64,000 bases of DNA from Pseudomonas helvetica. GTDB lineage: Bacteria > Pseudomonadota > Gammaproteobacteria > Pseudomonadales > Pseudomonadaceae. This document shows, piece by piece, positions 36,101 through 45,300 of the stretch; position 1 is the first letter of the stretch, and each line of letters starts with the position of its first letter. The DNA lies in contig NZ_CP150917.1 in the NCBI RefSeq assembly GCF_039908645.1, positions 3,111,501-3,175,500 of the forward strand. The letters run 5' to 3'. The notes beneath the pieces were generated by a model that was given only the letters and a program-made list of their open reading frames with translations, did no database searches and had not been told where the DNA came from. Both the position numbers and the translations under genes were made by a program.

Positions 36101-36213
36101 GCCAGGATCAGCAGCGCCAGTGTCAGAAACGCCAGTGTGAACTGTGCGCGTAGCGATTGCGGCAACAGCTGGCGTCCGAGCCGGGAAATGACGTCCAATG
36201 TCAGGGGTTCCAT
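33193..36213 (-). CDS. GAF-GGDEF-EAL membrane protein (cyclic-di-GMP metabolism)
   Basis: 1006 residues. Membrane segment 1 (about 24-46), a long helical periplasmic sensor (about 47-280), membrane segment 2 (about 283-300), and a HAMP-like stretch. Next, GAF (about 385-535), GGDEF with an intact GGDEF motif at 629-633, and EAL with intact Glu758-Ala-Leu (VEALIRWQHP), followed by NISARQF, ELTES, DDFGTGYSS and KIDQSFV. Both active sites look complete, so it could make or degrade c-di-GMP. Its ATG overlaps the end of the periplasmic binding protein gene by 13 bp, implying coupling and a ligand-sensing partnership. Confidence 0.93.
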   Translation of the reverse strand: MEPLTLDVISRLGRQLLPQSLRAQFTLAFLTLALLILAGGATAVYALRTSNSATRQLTDERLVRMQNGQDMLHRTLLIERQTDQLLTTRSPDTLRSSYAATVEQLEALDQLVQQLTAANSGVAILDMYQSSQMFRNTANIVAQLRESLLQTEVTFEQTLEDHTARLTAAQTRASLELAVLLFDLPQAVDSDAVQRLQIRYEHLSRTTGKLPDADVEIPKLFSLRLKLINQHNVIQRFNEELKNEAGVLVALARAQSSAYTEDYREAVQRLVEASNRSQQWVLIMLGASLVFAWFVTRVFMGRHVLVRLNAISRQLRQEHTDKTHLMMAEHGKDEIANMARAVNQFLKDRLQLEKKSVQLSIATERLAVQNSRLEQEAIIRTGQGHVLELIARSTELAEVLDSLAHLVESQLEGMMVSILVLDEDGKHLLHGAAPSLPKAYNQLIDGIAIGPNVGSCGTAVYRREPVIVTNIELDPLWEDYRSIAAPYGFRACWSTPILSHERKVLGTFALYSNTVRSPGSTETRLIDMATPLAGIAIERQLTEQRIRFMGDHDALTGLPNRTLLEDRLKQAILYAQRYNRQVTVAFLDLDKFKLVNDSLGHSAGDELLKTVAQRMLECVRRTDTVVRLGGDEFVIILFDQPSDLDGVTPALHKIQEAILRPIQLSGHTLHVTCSMGLATYPADGSDTDTLLSNADAAMYRAKELGRNSYQFYTSEMNNKVQGKLAMQDGLRNALNHDEFLLLYQPQVDLQSGQIIGVEALIRWQHPELGMVSPIKFIPQAEETGLIVPIGDWVIHTACRQNKDWQDAGWPPITMSVNISARQFIERDLIDRVRHALKETGLDPMYLELELTESLIMQDLQQAINKMKELQSMGISLSIDDFGTGYSSLAALKSFPIARLKIDQSFVRDLPDNENDKAIATAVISLGHTLNLRVIAEGVETQEQQTFLHENGCDEIQGHFFSRAVSAEEISLLLRTPRLPQSSRIASPDSARRKRDVKRPSSPMPGH

Positions 36214-37403
36214 TGGTGGCGATAGATGTCTCGATAACCATTGTCAGGGTCGTACTGGAATTTCTTCCCGCCGTCGAAGGCGATATTGTCGGCATTGACC
36301 AGGTGAATCGGTGCTACGAAGCCGCTCACCGGCTGACCTGCAAACAGCCGGTTCAACTCATCCATCACTTGCCAGCCATGCAGGTTGAGCGGCTCGGCCA
36401 CGGTGACGGTCTGGTAGGTTTTTGCCTGTATGCGCAAGAAAGCCGAAGCGCTGCCATCACCGGCGGACAACAGACTGATGCTGTCACTGGGTATTGCAGC
36501 GTTGGTCAATGAGGCAATCGAGTAGTCGAAATAGATATCGTTGATGGCCAGCGTGTGGGTCCAGCGCTTGCCATAGCGCTGAAGCAGCTCGTTGGTGATC
36601 GCCGGCATCTTCTCGCCACTTTCGGAGATCGCGACATCGCGCACTTCCAGCAATGTACATTCCCGGCAGGCCCGAATGACGTTTTCCATGGCGTTGGCTT
36701 TCGCCATGGCGATGCTGTATTTGGAGTCGGTCAGGATGACCACGCCGGCGTGTCCGTTTGACTGTGCCACTGCCGCCATGGCCGTGAGGCGAGCCACTTC
36801 GAGCGGATCGGTCGTGACGTTCATGGCCACCGGCGTGCCGTCAATCGGCCCGGGGCGTGCCCCTGCGTGCCAGCCGACCACCGGCACATCCCTGTTGGCG
36901 AAGAGGATCAGCGCCGCATTGTTCTCAAGGGCATCGGAACCGCACAGAATGAGGCCGTCGGGTTTCGCTGCCAGGGCATCGGAAAAGGCCTTTGCGCGCC
37001 CGACCGATGACCCAGCGCCATCGAATATTTTCAGCGTCCAGCCCATCGCCCTGGCTGCCTCGCGAGCGCCCTGCGCGACACCGACAATTCCACCGTTACG
37101 CAAATCTTCTGCGACAAGGGCGATGCTCTTGCCCCGCAGGGCTTGCGGGCCGGATTCAGGGCCGCTCCAGCGAACGGCTTCGAGGGTGGCCCTGGAAACG
37201 ATTTCCTGCGCTTGAATCACCGTAACCGTGGCGTTTTCGACACCCGCTGCAGTTGGCAGGTTCTGGCCGTATCCGGGAGTTGCCGTGAAAAGACAGAAAA
37301 CCGCAATTGAAGTCATCCAGGGTAACCAAGGCCTGATCAGGCAGGTTCGATCACCGCATGTGATGCCGGGTCTGGAGCCGATGGCGCGATCATAGTCTGG
37401 CAT
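36201..37403 (-). CDS. Periplasmic sugar-type substrate-binding protein (PBP-1 fold)
   Basis: 400 residues from MPDYDRAIGSRPG, preceded by AAAAGGGA; a later ATG (37316, MTSIAVFCLFTATPGYG) would give a more compact signal peptide. The mature protein has two Rossmann-like lobes of the Peripla_BP_4 kind: GKSIALVAEDLRNGGIVGVAQG, 'KPDGLILCGSDALENNAALI', 'VPVVGWHAGARPGPIDG' and SISLLSAGDGSASAFLRIQAK, 'QTVTVAEPLNLHGWQVMDEL'. No ABC permease or ATPase genes follow; the next gene is a GGDEF-EAL protein, so it probably delivers a signal rather than a nutrient. Ligand unknown. Confidence 0.85.
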   Translation of the reverse strand: MPDYDRAIGSRPGITCGDRTCLIRPWLPWMTSIAVFCLFTATPGYGQNLPTAAGVENATVTVIQAQEIVSRATLEAVRWSGPESGPQALRGKSIALVAEDLRNGGIVGVAQGAREAARAMGWTLKIFDGAGSSVGRAKAFSDALAAKPDGLILCGSDALENNAALILFANRDVPVVGWHAGARPGPIDGTPVAMNVTTDPLEVARLTAMAAVAQSNGHAGVVILTDSKYSIAMAKANAMENVIRACRECTLLEVRDVAISESGEKMPAITNELLQRYGKRWTHTLAINDIYFDYSIASLTNAAIPSDSISLLSAGDGSASAFLRIQAKTYQTVTVAEPLNLHGWQVMDELNRLFAGQPVSGFVAPIHLVNADNIAFDGGKKFQYDPDNGYRDIYRHQWNP

Positions 37404-37524
37404 GGCGTCCCTTTTTGCCGAGAGTGCAGCGTTCACTATCCGCAAGGATAGTCGGTTCTGCTGTCATCAGGTCTTTTGTGGGTAAAGCCTGTGAACTTTA
37501 GTCCTGAACATTCAGGAAAAGGGG

Positions 37525-37550
37525 CAGGGCGCCTCTCTCTGGCGCCCTTT
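37525..37550 (-). terminator. Probable terminator of pmsCEAB
   Basis: AGGGCGCC (37526-37533) and GGCGCCCT (37541-37548) with a 7-base loop. On the minus strand it is followed by GCCCCTTTT. It lies 60 bp past the pmsB stop and would insulate the siderophore operon from the PBP/GGDEF-EAL genes. Confidence 0.7.
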
Positions 37551-37610
37551 CAGAACCATAAACTCGGAAACGTCTACACAGTAGACCTGGTCATACGCTC
37601 ATCTATGGGC

Positions 37611-37934
37611 TTATGCGGTATTTCGGTCGGAATAGGTTTCTTGCCAGTGCAGAATCTGCTGTTGGATATTCCAATGAATAATGTGCTTGTAGAGTTTCTC
37701 GACGAAGGCCACTTCGAACCCGGCGGCGACTGCCCACTCGCGACGGTCTTCGAGCATCGCCGCGACCCGCTCTGGAGCGGGGATAGCCCGCTCATTGGCT
37801 TTGAATTGCGCAGCGGCTTTTACATAACCCAGGCGTAGTTTCAAGGACTCAAGGATCTGGCGATCATAAAAATCGATGCCTGCCCGAATATCATTGAGGT
37901 TTTCGCAGGCTTCAGGTGTTTTAAGTGGCGACAT
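37611..37934 (-). CDS. pmsB: Isochorismate-pyruvate lyase (chorismate mutase fold), PmsB
   Basis: 107 residues, the AroQ chorismate-mutase fold seen in PchB/PmsB: 'LNDIRAGIDFYDRQILESLK' (first helix with catalytic Arg and D), LRLGYVKAAAQFKANERAIPAPERVAAML (Lys-loop helix 2) and a last helix with WNIQQQILHW. It removes pyruvate from isochorismate to give salicylate, the aryl cap of pseudomonine. Last gene of pmsCEAB, 36 bp after pmsA. The ferric-siderophore context and PchB-like loop argue against a primary-metabolism chorismate mutase. Confidence 0.88.
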   Translation of the reverse strand: MSPLKTPEACENLNDIRAGIDFYDRQILESLKLRLGYVKAAAQFKANERAIPAPERVAAMLEDRREWAVAAGFEVAFVEKLYKHIIHWNIQQQILHWQETYSDRNTA

Positions 37935-37970
37935 GGTGCTTGTCTCAAGGTGTGTTGAAAATAGCCAGTT

Positions 37971-39197
37971 TCAGATGACGTCGAATCGGGGGCACGTTTC
38001 CCTGATGGAGTTTGAAGGCCGTCGCTCATTCCCCCCTTGTTTGACATGCGCGCCCCCGAATTGCCAGGCATCCGTCTCAAGCTCGGTAATGACCTCATCG
38101 ATCAATGCGTCGATCATTACGTTGTCATGATGATGGGGTGTCGTTATCAAGTGCGCTGTATCGCCAGATACCGCCAGGCAATATTTCTTCGCAATCCTCT
38201 GCGATGGACAAGGGAACACTACGGTGATGGAGTTCTCGTTGCGCCAGGCATCAATCCCCGCAGCCTGGAATCGATCCACTGCATACTGGGCTTTTTCCAG
38301 GCTGTGGTGGACACGCTGGCGCCAGTCAGCGAACGAGTGGCTGCGTAGCGCCGCCCACATCATCAAGGGTGTATGGCCATTGCGCGAGCCGCTGATGGTC
38401 TTGTCATGGGCCAGGATGTAGTCCACTTCCACCGAGATGCGCGCAACGTCCTTGCGTTTGGCCACGACGATTCCGCAAGGAATGGGTGAACCGATCATCT
38501 TGTGGCCGGAGACGCAAATCGAGTCGATGCCATCGGCGAACGAGAAGGGTTGTGGGTGATCGACGAAAGGCAGGATCATCCCGCTCAGCGCTGCGTCTGC
38601 GTGCAGGTAGTAGTCATGACGGGCAATGCCCGCCTGCTGCAGACGCTGTTGAATGGTGGCGATATTGTCGACGGCTCCGCGCAGGGTGGTGCCGATGTTG
38701 GCGAAGATGATGGGGTGGCGTTCCTGGTCGGCGGTTATTTTTGCCATCAGGTCGTCGTAGTCGATTTCGCCATTGGCCAATGACTCGACTGCACGACATT
38801 TGATCCGTAGCAACTTGACGATCTTCGCAACGGAGTAATGGGTGTCTTTCGAGTAGTACAGGGTGCCATTCGGGAACAGTTCGCGACCCAGGTAGCAGCC
38901 AAACATGTTGCCTTCGGTCCCCCCGTTCGTGACGTAGCCCCAGCTGTCTTCGAGCGCGATGTTGAACAGCTCGGAGAAGTACGTCATGACGTCCTTCTCA
39001 AAGTCGAATGAGTTCAACAGGTAGTTGCTGTATTCGTTCCAATCCCCGCAGTTGTTGATCGAGAAGCGCAGGAAACGATGCAGCTGGGAGTAATCGAAGT
39101 CCGCTGATTCGGGGTACCCGATATTGAAGTACTGATTCGTTACGCAGTGCTGCCAGAAGCGCTCAAGCCTGCTTTGGTCGGCGGTGGATAAAGTCAT
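37971..39197 (-). CDS. pmsA: Pyridoxal-phosphate histidine decarboxylase, PmsA
   Basis: 408 residues, group II PLP decarboxylase: '[19 protein letters not shown]', HADAALSG (Asp201, PLP ring N) and [15 protein letters not shown] with Schiff-base Lys233. The sequence is of the bacterial histidine decarboxylase type (BasG, AngH, PmsA), which supplies histamine for acinetobactin-, anguibactin- and pseudomonine-like siderophores. Here the histamine goes to the N-monooxygenase at 46819. Third gene of pmsCEAB; 27 bp after pmsE. The C-terminal tail after about 385 is basic and less conserved. Confidence 0.92.
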   Translation of the reverse strand: MTLSTADQSRLERFWQHCVTNQYFNIGYPESADFDYSQLHRFLRFSINNCGDWNEYSNYLLNSFDFEKDVMTYFSELFNIALEDSWGYVTNGGTEGNMFGCYLGRELFPNGTLYYSKDTHYSVAKIVKLLRIKCRAVESLANGEIDYDDLMAKITADQERHPIIFANIGTTLRGAVDNIATIQQRLQQAGIARHDYYLHADAALSGMILPFVDHPQPFSFADGIDSICVSGHKMIGSPIPCGIVVAKRKDVARISVEVDYILAHDKTISGSRNGHTPLMMWAALRSHSFADWRQRVHHSLEKAQYAVDRFQAAGIDAWRNENSITVVFPCPSQRIAKKYCLAVSGDTAHLITTPHHHDNVMIDALIDEVITELETDAWQFGGAHVKQGGNERRPSNSIRETCPRFDVI

Positions 39198-39224
39198 ACC
39201 TAACTCCTTTTAGAGGCCGCCCGG

Positions 39225-41060
39225 TCAGGCGGCTTTTTGCTTGGTGTCTACCAGCGACCACCAACTGGCGAGCGTGGGCGAGGCCGCCAGCTCTTCGAAG
39301 CTCACAGCGATGCCGCGCTCTTTGAGCTCCGCAGCGAGCTTCATCACCCGCAAGGAATCGAGGCCGTAGAAAATCAGGTTTTCCTCCGGGTCCAGGTCTT
39401 CACAGTCCTCGACAAGTTGCAGTACGCGGGTGTGTAGCCAGGCGCGGGTGGTTTCCGCCGCCAGGAGTTGGCGTAGTTGTTTTTTGTCGATCTTGCCGAC
39501 GGCCGTCAGGGGCATGGTCTCGATGAGCCGGATGCGATCGGGGAGTTTGTATTCGGCGATGCCGAGTTCCATCAAGTGGCGTCTCAAGGCCGGTGGTTTA
39601 AGAAGGGGGTTACGGGTGACGACGAAGGCGCAGCTCTTTTCCCCCAGTCGGTCGTCGGGCATGGCCACCAGACCGGCGTGGGTCACGTCCGGGTGGAGGA
39701 CAATGAGGTTTTCGATTTCCTCCGAGGCGACTTTTTCGCCACCGCGGTTGATCTGATCCTTGACCCTGCCGACGACCCGCAAATCACCTGTCGGTGTGAG
39801 CTCAACGAGGTCGCCGGAATAGTAGTAACCCTCATGGTCAAACGCCTGGGCATTCTGCTCGGGGCTTCGGTAATAGCCGCAGAACGTGTAAGGACCGCGA
39901 GTGGCGAGCATGCCAGGCTCGCCGTGCGGGACGGGAATGCCTTGTTCGTCGACTATTTTGATTTCGTCATCCGGGCAGATCGGACGGCCTTGAGTGGTGA
40001 AGATCTGTTCATCAGAGTCGTCCAGGCGAGTGTAGTTGATCAGGCCCTCGGCCATGCCGAACACCTGCTGCAACTTGCAGCCGAGCACTTCGGGAACCTG
40101 GCGTGCCAGCGAGTCGGCGAAACAGGCGCCGCCGACCTGGAGGAATTCCAGCGATTGCAGTTGCTCTTTGTGCTCCGGCGCGGCTTGCAACCACAAGGCG
40201 ACTGCACTTGGAACCAGGGCCACGGTATTCACTTCATGGCGCTGAATGATCGAAAAGCACGTCGACGGCTCCGGGCTCGGAGCCATGACGACAGTGCCGC
40301 CGGCATACAGGACGCCCAAGGCGCCGGGCGAGCTGAGCAAGAAGTTGTGCGCCGCAGGCAGGGCGCAGAGAAAGCGTGTTTGTGCAGTGAGCTCGCATAC
40401 TTGCGCACTTGCCCGAGCGTTGTAGTGATAGTCGTTATGGGTGCGCGGGATGAGTTTGGGGGTGCCTGTGCTGCCGCCCGACAATTGGAATAGCGCCACT
40501 TCGCCCGGTTCGCTGGGGGAGAAGTCCACGGGGTGCTCACTTGGGGTTTTGATCCAGGCGGCGAGGTTGTTCTCGTGACCCGGGTCGCCCAGCAGCAGGG
40601 TGATTTCGGGGCTGGAACCCACTTCCTTGAGGTCTGTGATGTAGCTGTCGTCGCGAAAGACTTCATGCTCGCGAGAGGCGATCAGCAACCTTGGCGTGAT
40701 TTGCTGGGCGTAGCTTTTGAGTTCGAGTTTTCGATGGCTGTAGAGCGCGTTGAGGGGCGCAATCCCGGCCTTGAGCAGCGCGAACAAGACAATGTAAAAC
40801 TCTGCAATATTGGGCAATTGCACCAAGGCGGTGTCGCCTTTGCCAAGTCCGCTGGCCGCCAGGCGCGAAGCCAGGTTGGACGACAGCTGCTCCAGCTCGG
40901 CATAGCTGAAACGACGATCACCGCAAATGATCGCCGATGCGTGAGGTTGCGACTGGCTGCGTGCCTGGAGAATGTGTGTGAGTGGTTGGTCGATCCAGTA
41001 GCCTTTTTCCCGATAGCGCTGTGCTCTGTCGAGGGGCCAGTGATTGAATTCTATAGTCAT
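39225..41060 (-). CDS. pmsE: Salicyl-AMP ligase fused to an aryl carrier protein, PmsE
   Basis: 611 residues from MTIEFNHWPLDRAQ; the frame's longer N-terminus reads into pmsC and is discarded. Adenylation domain about 1-525: 'LFQLSGGSTGTPKLIPRTHN' (P-loop), 'YYSGDLVELTPTGDLRVVGR' and GKIDKKQL, close to DhbE/EntE/PchD-type aryl-acid ligases. The C-terminal carrier (about 535-605) has FYGLDSLRVM with Ser569 for phosphopantetheine. It activates salicylate as the AMP ester and loads it onto its own ArCP, so ligase and carrier are fused. Second gene of pmsCEAB, 25 bp after pmsC. Confidence 0.92.
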   Translation of the reverse strand: MTIEFNHWPLDRAQRYREKGYWIDQPLTHILQARSQSQPHASAIICGDRRFSYAELEQLSSNLASRLAASGLGKGDTALVQLPNIAEFYIVLFALLKAGIAPLNALYSHRKLELKSYAQQITPRLLIASREHEVFRDDSYITDLKEVGSSPEITLLLGDPGHENNLAAWIKTPSEHPVDFSPSEPGEVALFQLSGGSTGTPKLIPRTHNDYHYNARASAQVCELTAQTRFLCALPAAHNFLLSSPGALGVLYAGGTVVMAPSPEPSTCFSIIQRHEVNTVALVPSAVALWLQAAPEHKEQLQSLEFLQVGGACFADSLARQVPEVLGCKLQQVFGMAEGLINYTRLDDSDEQIFTTQGRPICPDDEIKIVDEQGIPVPHGEPGMLATRGPYTFCGYYRSPEQNAQAFDHEGYYYSGDLVELTPTGDLRVVGRVKDQINRGGEKVASEEIENLIVLHPDVTHAGLVAMPDDRLGEKSCAFVVTRNPLLKPPALRRHLMELGIAEYKLPDRIRLIETMPLTAVGKIDKKQLRQLLAAETTRAWLHTRVLQLVEDCEDLDPEENLIFYGLDSLRVMKLAAELKERGIAVSFEELAASPTLASWWSLVDTKQKAA

Positions 41061-41085
41061 GATTGTCACTACTGAAAAGTTCGTA

Positions 41086-42261
41086 TTAGTGGGCCAAACC
41101 GCATGCGCGCAGCATGGTGCCGAGTTTGGTCTGGACTTCTGTCCATTCGGAGTCGGGGCTCGAGGCTTCGACGATGCCGGCGCCAGCAAACAGGCGAACC
41201 CTGTTGCGCTTGACGGTGCCGCAGCGAATGGTCACCACCCACTCGCCATTGCCTTGGGCGTCGCACCAGCCAACCATGCCGGTGAACAGGCCACGCTCGA
41301 AGGGTTCGACAAAGCGGATCAGGCGCCGGGCGCGCTCGGTGGGGAAGCCACAGACGGCCGGGGTTGGATGCAGGCGACAGGCAAGCTGCAAGGCCGAGAC
41401 GGTCGGATCCGCCAAGGTGCCTTCGATACGGGTGGAGAGATGCCAGAGTGCGGGGGTGCTGATGAGGGAAGGGCGCTGGGGCACATTCAGCTGGGTGCAC
41501 AGCTCCCCCAGTTGAGTGGCGATGTCCTCGGTCACGAGGCGATGCTCGTAGTGATCCTTTTCCGAGGCTGACAGCCAATCTGCGTTGCGCCGATCCGCTT
41601 GTGGATCGCTCATGCGTTTGGCCGAGCCTGCCAGCGGGTTGGAAACGAAGTTCAGACCGTCCTTGTGAACGAGCAGTTCGGGGCTGACGCCGATCAGCGT
41701 AGCGCCGTCCGGCATAGGTACACGGAAGTGATAGCCGCTTTGATTCTGGGCCCGCAGATTATTCTGCATGGCACCCACATCCACGTCCTGCGCAAACACC
41801 AACTCACGTTGCACCGAGAGCACGGCCTTGCGCACGTCACTGTGGCGGAAGTTGACGATCGCGTGCTCTACCGCACGTTTGAAACCTTGCTCGTCCGGTA
41901 TGTTTTTTTGCTCGATCAGTTCAGGCAGTGCTGCGACGCCTGTCTGTACGGTGGCGCTTCGTGTTCGCCACTCGGCGTGTTCGGGAATATAGAGGCAGGA
42001 GGCTTCAGCAGGATCGAAGGGGATGGCGCCGACGATTATCGGGTTGCTCTGACCGGCCTTGCGCGCCCGGTCGAAGGCTTGCAGCACGGTTTTCTGGAAC
42101 AGGCTATTGGCGTTTTCGCCGCCAATGGCAGGTGTTTCGATTCGCTGAAGCATCCCGGCGACTGTTAGTTCTCGATCGCCGGAGGTAAATGAAAAACTCT
42201 CTTTTTCATCAATAGCTTGCACCTCATCCGTGTCATTCGCTCTTAGGGTGCCCGATCTCAT
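41086..42261 (-). CDS. pmsC: Isochorismate synthase, PmsC
   Basis: 391 residues. The chorismate-binding domain occupies about 125-385 with 'SPELLVHKDGLNFVSNPLAGSAKR', 'SEKDHYEHRLVTEDIATQLG', LHPTPAVCGFP, GWCDAQGNGEWVVTIRCG and AGAGIVEASSPDSEW, the EntC/PchA signature set. It converts chorismate to isochorismate, which PmsB turns into salicylate. Upstream GGAGG sits about 10 nt before the ATG. First gene of pmsCEAB, divergent from pmsD with a Fur box in the 112-bp gap. Confidence 0.92.
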   Translation of the reverse strand: MRSGTLRANDTDEVQAIDEKESFSFTSGDRELTVAGMLQRIETPAIGGENANSLFQKTVLQAFDRARKAGQSNPIIVGAIPFDPAEASCLYIPEHAEWRTRSATVQTGVAALPELIEQKNIPDEQGFKRAVEHAIVNFRHSDVRKAVLSVQRELVFAQDVDVGAMQNNLRAQNQSGYHFRVPMPDGATLIGVSPELLVHKDGLNFVSNPLAGSAKRMSDPQADRRNADWLSASEKDHYEHRLVTEDIATQLGELCTQLNVPQRPSLISTPALWHLSTRIEGTLADPTVSALQLACRLHPTPAVCGFPTERARRLIRFVEPFERGLFTGMVGWCDAQGNGEWVVTIRCGTVKRNRVRLFAGAGIVEASSPDSEWTEVQTKLGTMLRACGLAH

Positions 42262-42306
42262 TGGGGGAAAGCCTCCGTGGCCTATGGGGAAAAATTAAGT
42301 CTTGAA

Positions 42307-42325
42307 ATATAATCATTATCGTTTC
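42307..42325. promoter_or_regulatory. Fur box in the pmsC/pmsD divergent promoter region
   Basis: 'ATATAATCATTATCGTTTC' matches the ATAATnATTAT core of the Fur consensus. It lies 46 bp from the pmsC start and 49 bp from the pmsD start, so one site can repress both operons in iron excess. Confidence 0.75.
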
Positions 42326-42373
42326 TATTATGGGACGCTAATCATTTAGATTTGTCAATCACATGAGTGAGCC

Positions 42374-45300
42374 ATGAGAGAGTTAACTTCAATGCAAGCC
42401 GCCTGTTGGATCGGGCGCGCTGCTCATGCGTCTTTAGGGAGAGTTTCGGCTCATCTTTATGCCGAGTTCGATGGTCGTTCCATTGACCTGGAACGGCTGC
42501 GCACGGCGCTTGAACGGGTATGCCGGCTGCATCCCATGCTGCGGGTCCGGCTGAATGCGGATGGCCTGCAATCCATTGCTTCGATGGACCAGTCACCGCA
42601 GCTGGAAGTCGAAGATCTACGCTCGATGATCGAGTCGGAAGTAGCGCGGCATCTGCTCTGCAAGCGCGAGGAATGGACTCATCAGCAGCTTGATCTTGGT
42701 CATTGCCCGGGCGTCCGTTTCTCGGTCAGCCTGCTGGCGGACGATGAGTTCCGCTTGCACGTCGATACGGACATGATCGCCATCGACCCATCGAGTTTTC
42801 GCACGTTAATCGAAGACCTCGCACGGTTTTATGACGACCCCGACGGACCGGTTCCACACACGCCTTCTTTCTTCGATTGGTATGACAAGGCGCGTACCGA
42901 CACCTCGCTCAAAGTCGCCCGGGAACGAGACCGCATTTGGTGGCGTGAGCGCCTGGCTGAAATCGCTCCTGCGCCCACATTGCCGTTTCTCGAGGTTCAG
43001 CCTGATCAAGCCCGCAGCCATCGATTAAGCACATGGCTTGGCCCCGATGAGCGTCAGGCGCTGCAGCGTCTGGCCCGTGAGCGAAGAATGACCCTGTCGA
43101 CCTTGATGATGGGGCTTTTCGCGGTGGTACTCGGGGCGCAGACAGGGGACCGGAAATTCCGCCTCAACGTGCCCTCGTTCTGGCGTCCGCCACTGGTGGA
43201 TGACGTCGAGCGGGTAGTCGGTGATTTTGCCAATGTGCTGATTCTCGATGTGGATATCGAGTCGGCCCGCAGCCCCGCAGCCCTTTGCACGCAGATGGCG
43301 AAAAGAATGCTCGACTTGCTCGAACATAGCGCCTATCCCGGGGTGAATCTGATGCGCGATCTATCTCGTCATCATGGTTCGCCGCAACTGGCACCGGTGG
43401 TGTTTACCGCAGCGCTGGACATGCCGGGCGGCGATCTTCTCTCGGAGCGCGTCCGGCGGGTCTTCGGGCCGATGAACTGGGTGATCTCCCAAGGGCCTCA
43501 GGTTGCACTCGACGCGCAGATCGCGTGCGCCGACGGCGGCATATTGATCAATTGGGACATTCGCCTTGATGCTCTGCCAGAAGCCTGGGTGTCGAATCTG
43601 TTCGATCGCTTCGTGGCGATCGTGCGTGAGGCGTCAGTCTGCTCCGCGGTCCTGGATCTACCGTTCTCTCAGCGCGGGCTGCCGCTGAACGCTCTTCAGC
43701 AGGCCTATCTACTTGGGCGCAGCCCGCAGATGCCGCTGGGCGGCGTGGCCATGCAGGAGTTTCGCGAATACCGCGGCTCTTTGGATCCTGCTCTGCTGCG
43801 AAGCCGTTTGGCCGGGATGGTCCGGCGCCACGAAAGCCTGAGAACACGGATCGATGCGCAAAAACTCGTGCAGTTTGTCAGTGACGAGGTGCAGATAAAC
43901 CTGCAGGAAATCGACCTCACGGCTCTGTCGCCAGACGATGCCCTTGGCTATGTTGAGGAGCGTCGTGAGGCTTATGCACATGCGCTGTTCGAACTGGATC
44001 GCTCGCCTTGGAATGTTACGGTTTTCCTGCTCCCGGAAGGTCATCTGAGCGTTTTTGTGCGCCTTGATGCATTGATTCTCGATGGGCGATCGATCGCAAC
44101 CCTCATGGTTGAACTGTTCGACGGTGTGGTCGGCGAGGAACCGTTCACCGAGGTTACGCCCGAGCCAGAAGACCTCGCCCGCCAACGCAAGGCGGATGCC
44201 GTTTATTGGAAAGCCAAACTTGCCAGCGTGAGCGGCGCTCCACGTTTGCCGTGGATCACCCCGCTGGACCAGGTGGGCGCTTCTCGCTATGAGCGACAGA
44301 GCCTGTTGGTGCCCAAAGCGGCGTTCAGCGCGTTCTGCAAACTGGGCGCGCGGCAACGGCTGTTCAAGAACTCCGCCCTGATGGCGCTGGTACTGGAAGT
44401 GCTTTCCCACTGGGTCGATGAGGGGGGCGTGTGTGTTGCGGTGCCTGTTGCTCCGCAAACGAGTGGTGCCTTCGCCAATCGCTCAAGCTTTATCGCGGTC
44501 AATTGGAGCACCGATCCAGACGGTTTTGCGCAGCGGGCTACCCAGCTGCAAGTCGATGTGCTGGAGGGTTTGCAGCATCTGGCCTTTTCAGGGGTTGACC
44601 TTGCCCGGTTGCTGTTCGAATCCCACGGTCCAGGCCCCGTCCTGCCCGTGGTGATCACCAACGGTTTTTCCTGGCCGGTCTCGCCGGCGGACAGTCCCAT
44701 GAGCCTGTGTGGCGGACTGACCCAGACACCTCAAGTGGGGATGGATATCCGCTTCTCGGCGAATGCTGAGGGTGCCTTGGTGTTCGACATCGACTATGCG
44801 CGCGAAGTGCTGGATCCGGCGGTGGTCAGCGATATCTTGAGTGCCTTCGAAAGGGCGATCGGTCAGATCACGGCAAACGGTGTTTTTGCCATTGATACCC
44901 CGGCGATTATCGACAGGTGCCACTACCGGCTGAATAGCCCGGTGACCGAGGCGTGCCACGCAGCGTTTCTCGGGCAGATCGCGAGCAATATCTTTGATCG
45001 TAGCAACGCCAGAATCGCCCTCATCAGCGGCGACCGACAAATCAGTTATGCCGAGCTTGGCGACGGCGTATGCCGGGTGATCGCTGCATTGAAAGCGCGC
45101 GGACTTTCTCGGCACGATGTGGTTGCCATATGCCTGCCCCGTAGCCCGGAGCACACGATGGTGACGTTGGCCTGTGCACTGACGGGCTTGATCTGGGTCC
45201 CCATCGATGCTTCAGCACCTGAGGAGCGACGGCTTTTCCTGCTGGAAAACTGTCGACCTGATCTGGTGGTGATCACCCAGGGCGAGTCTGTCGAGCGTCC

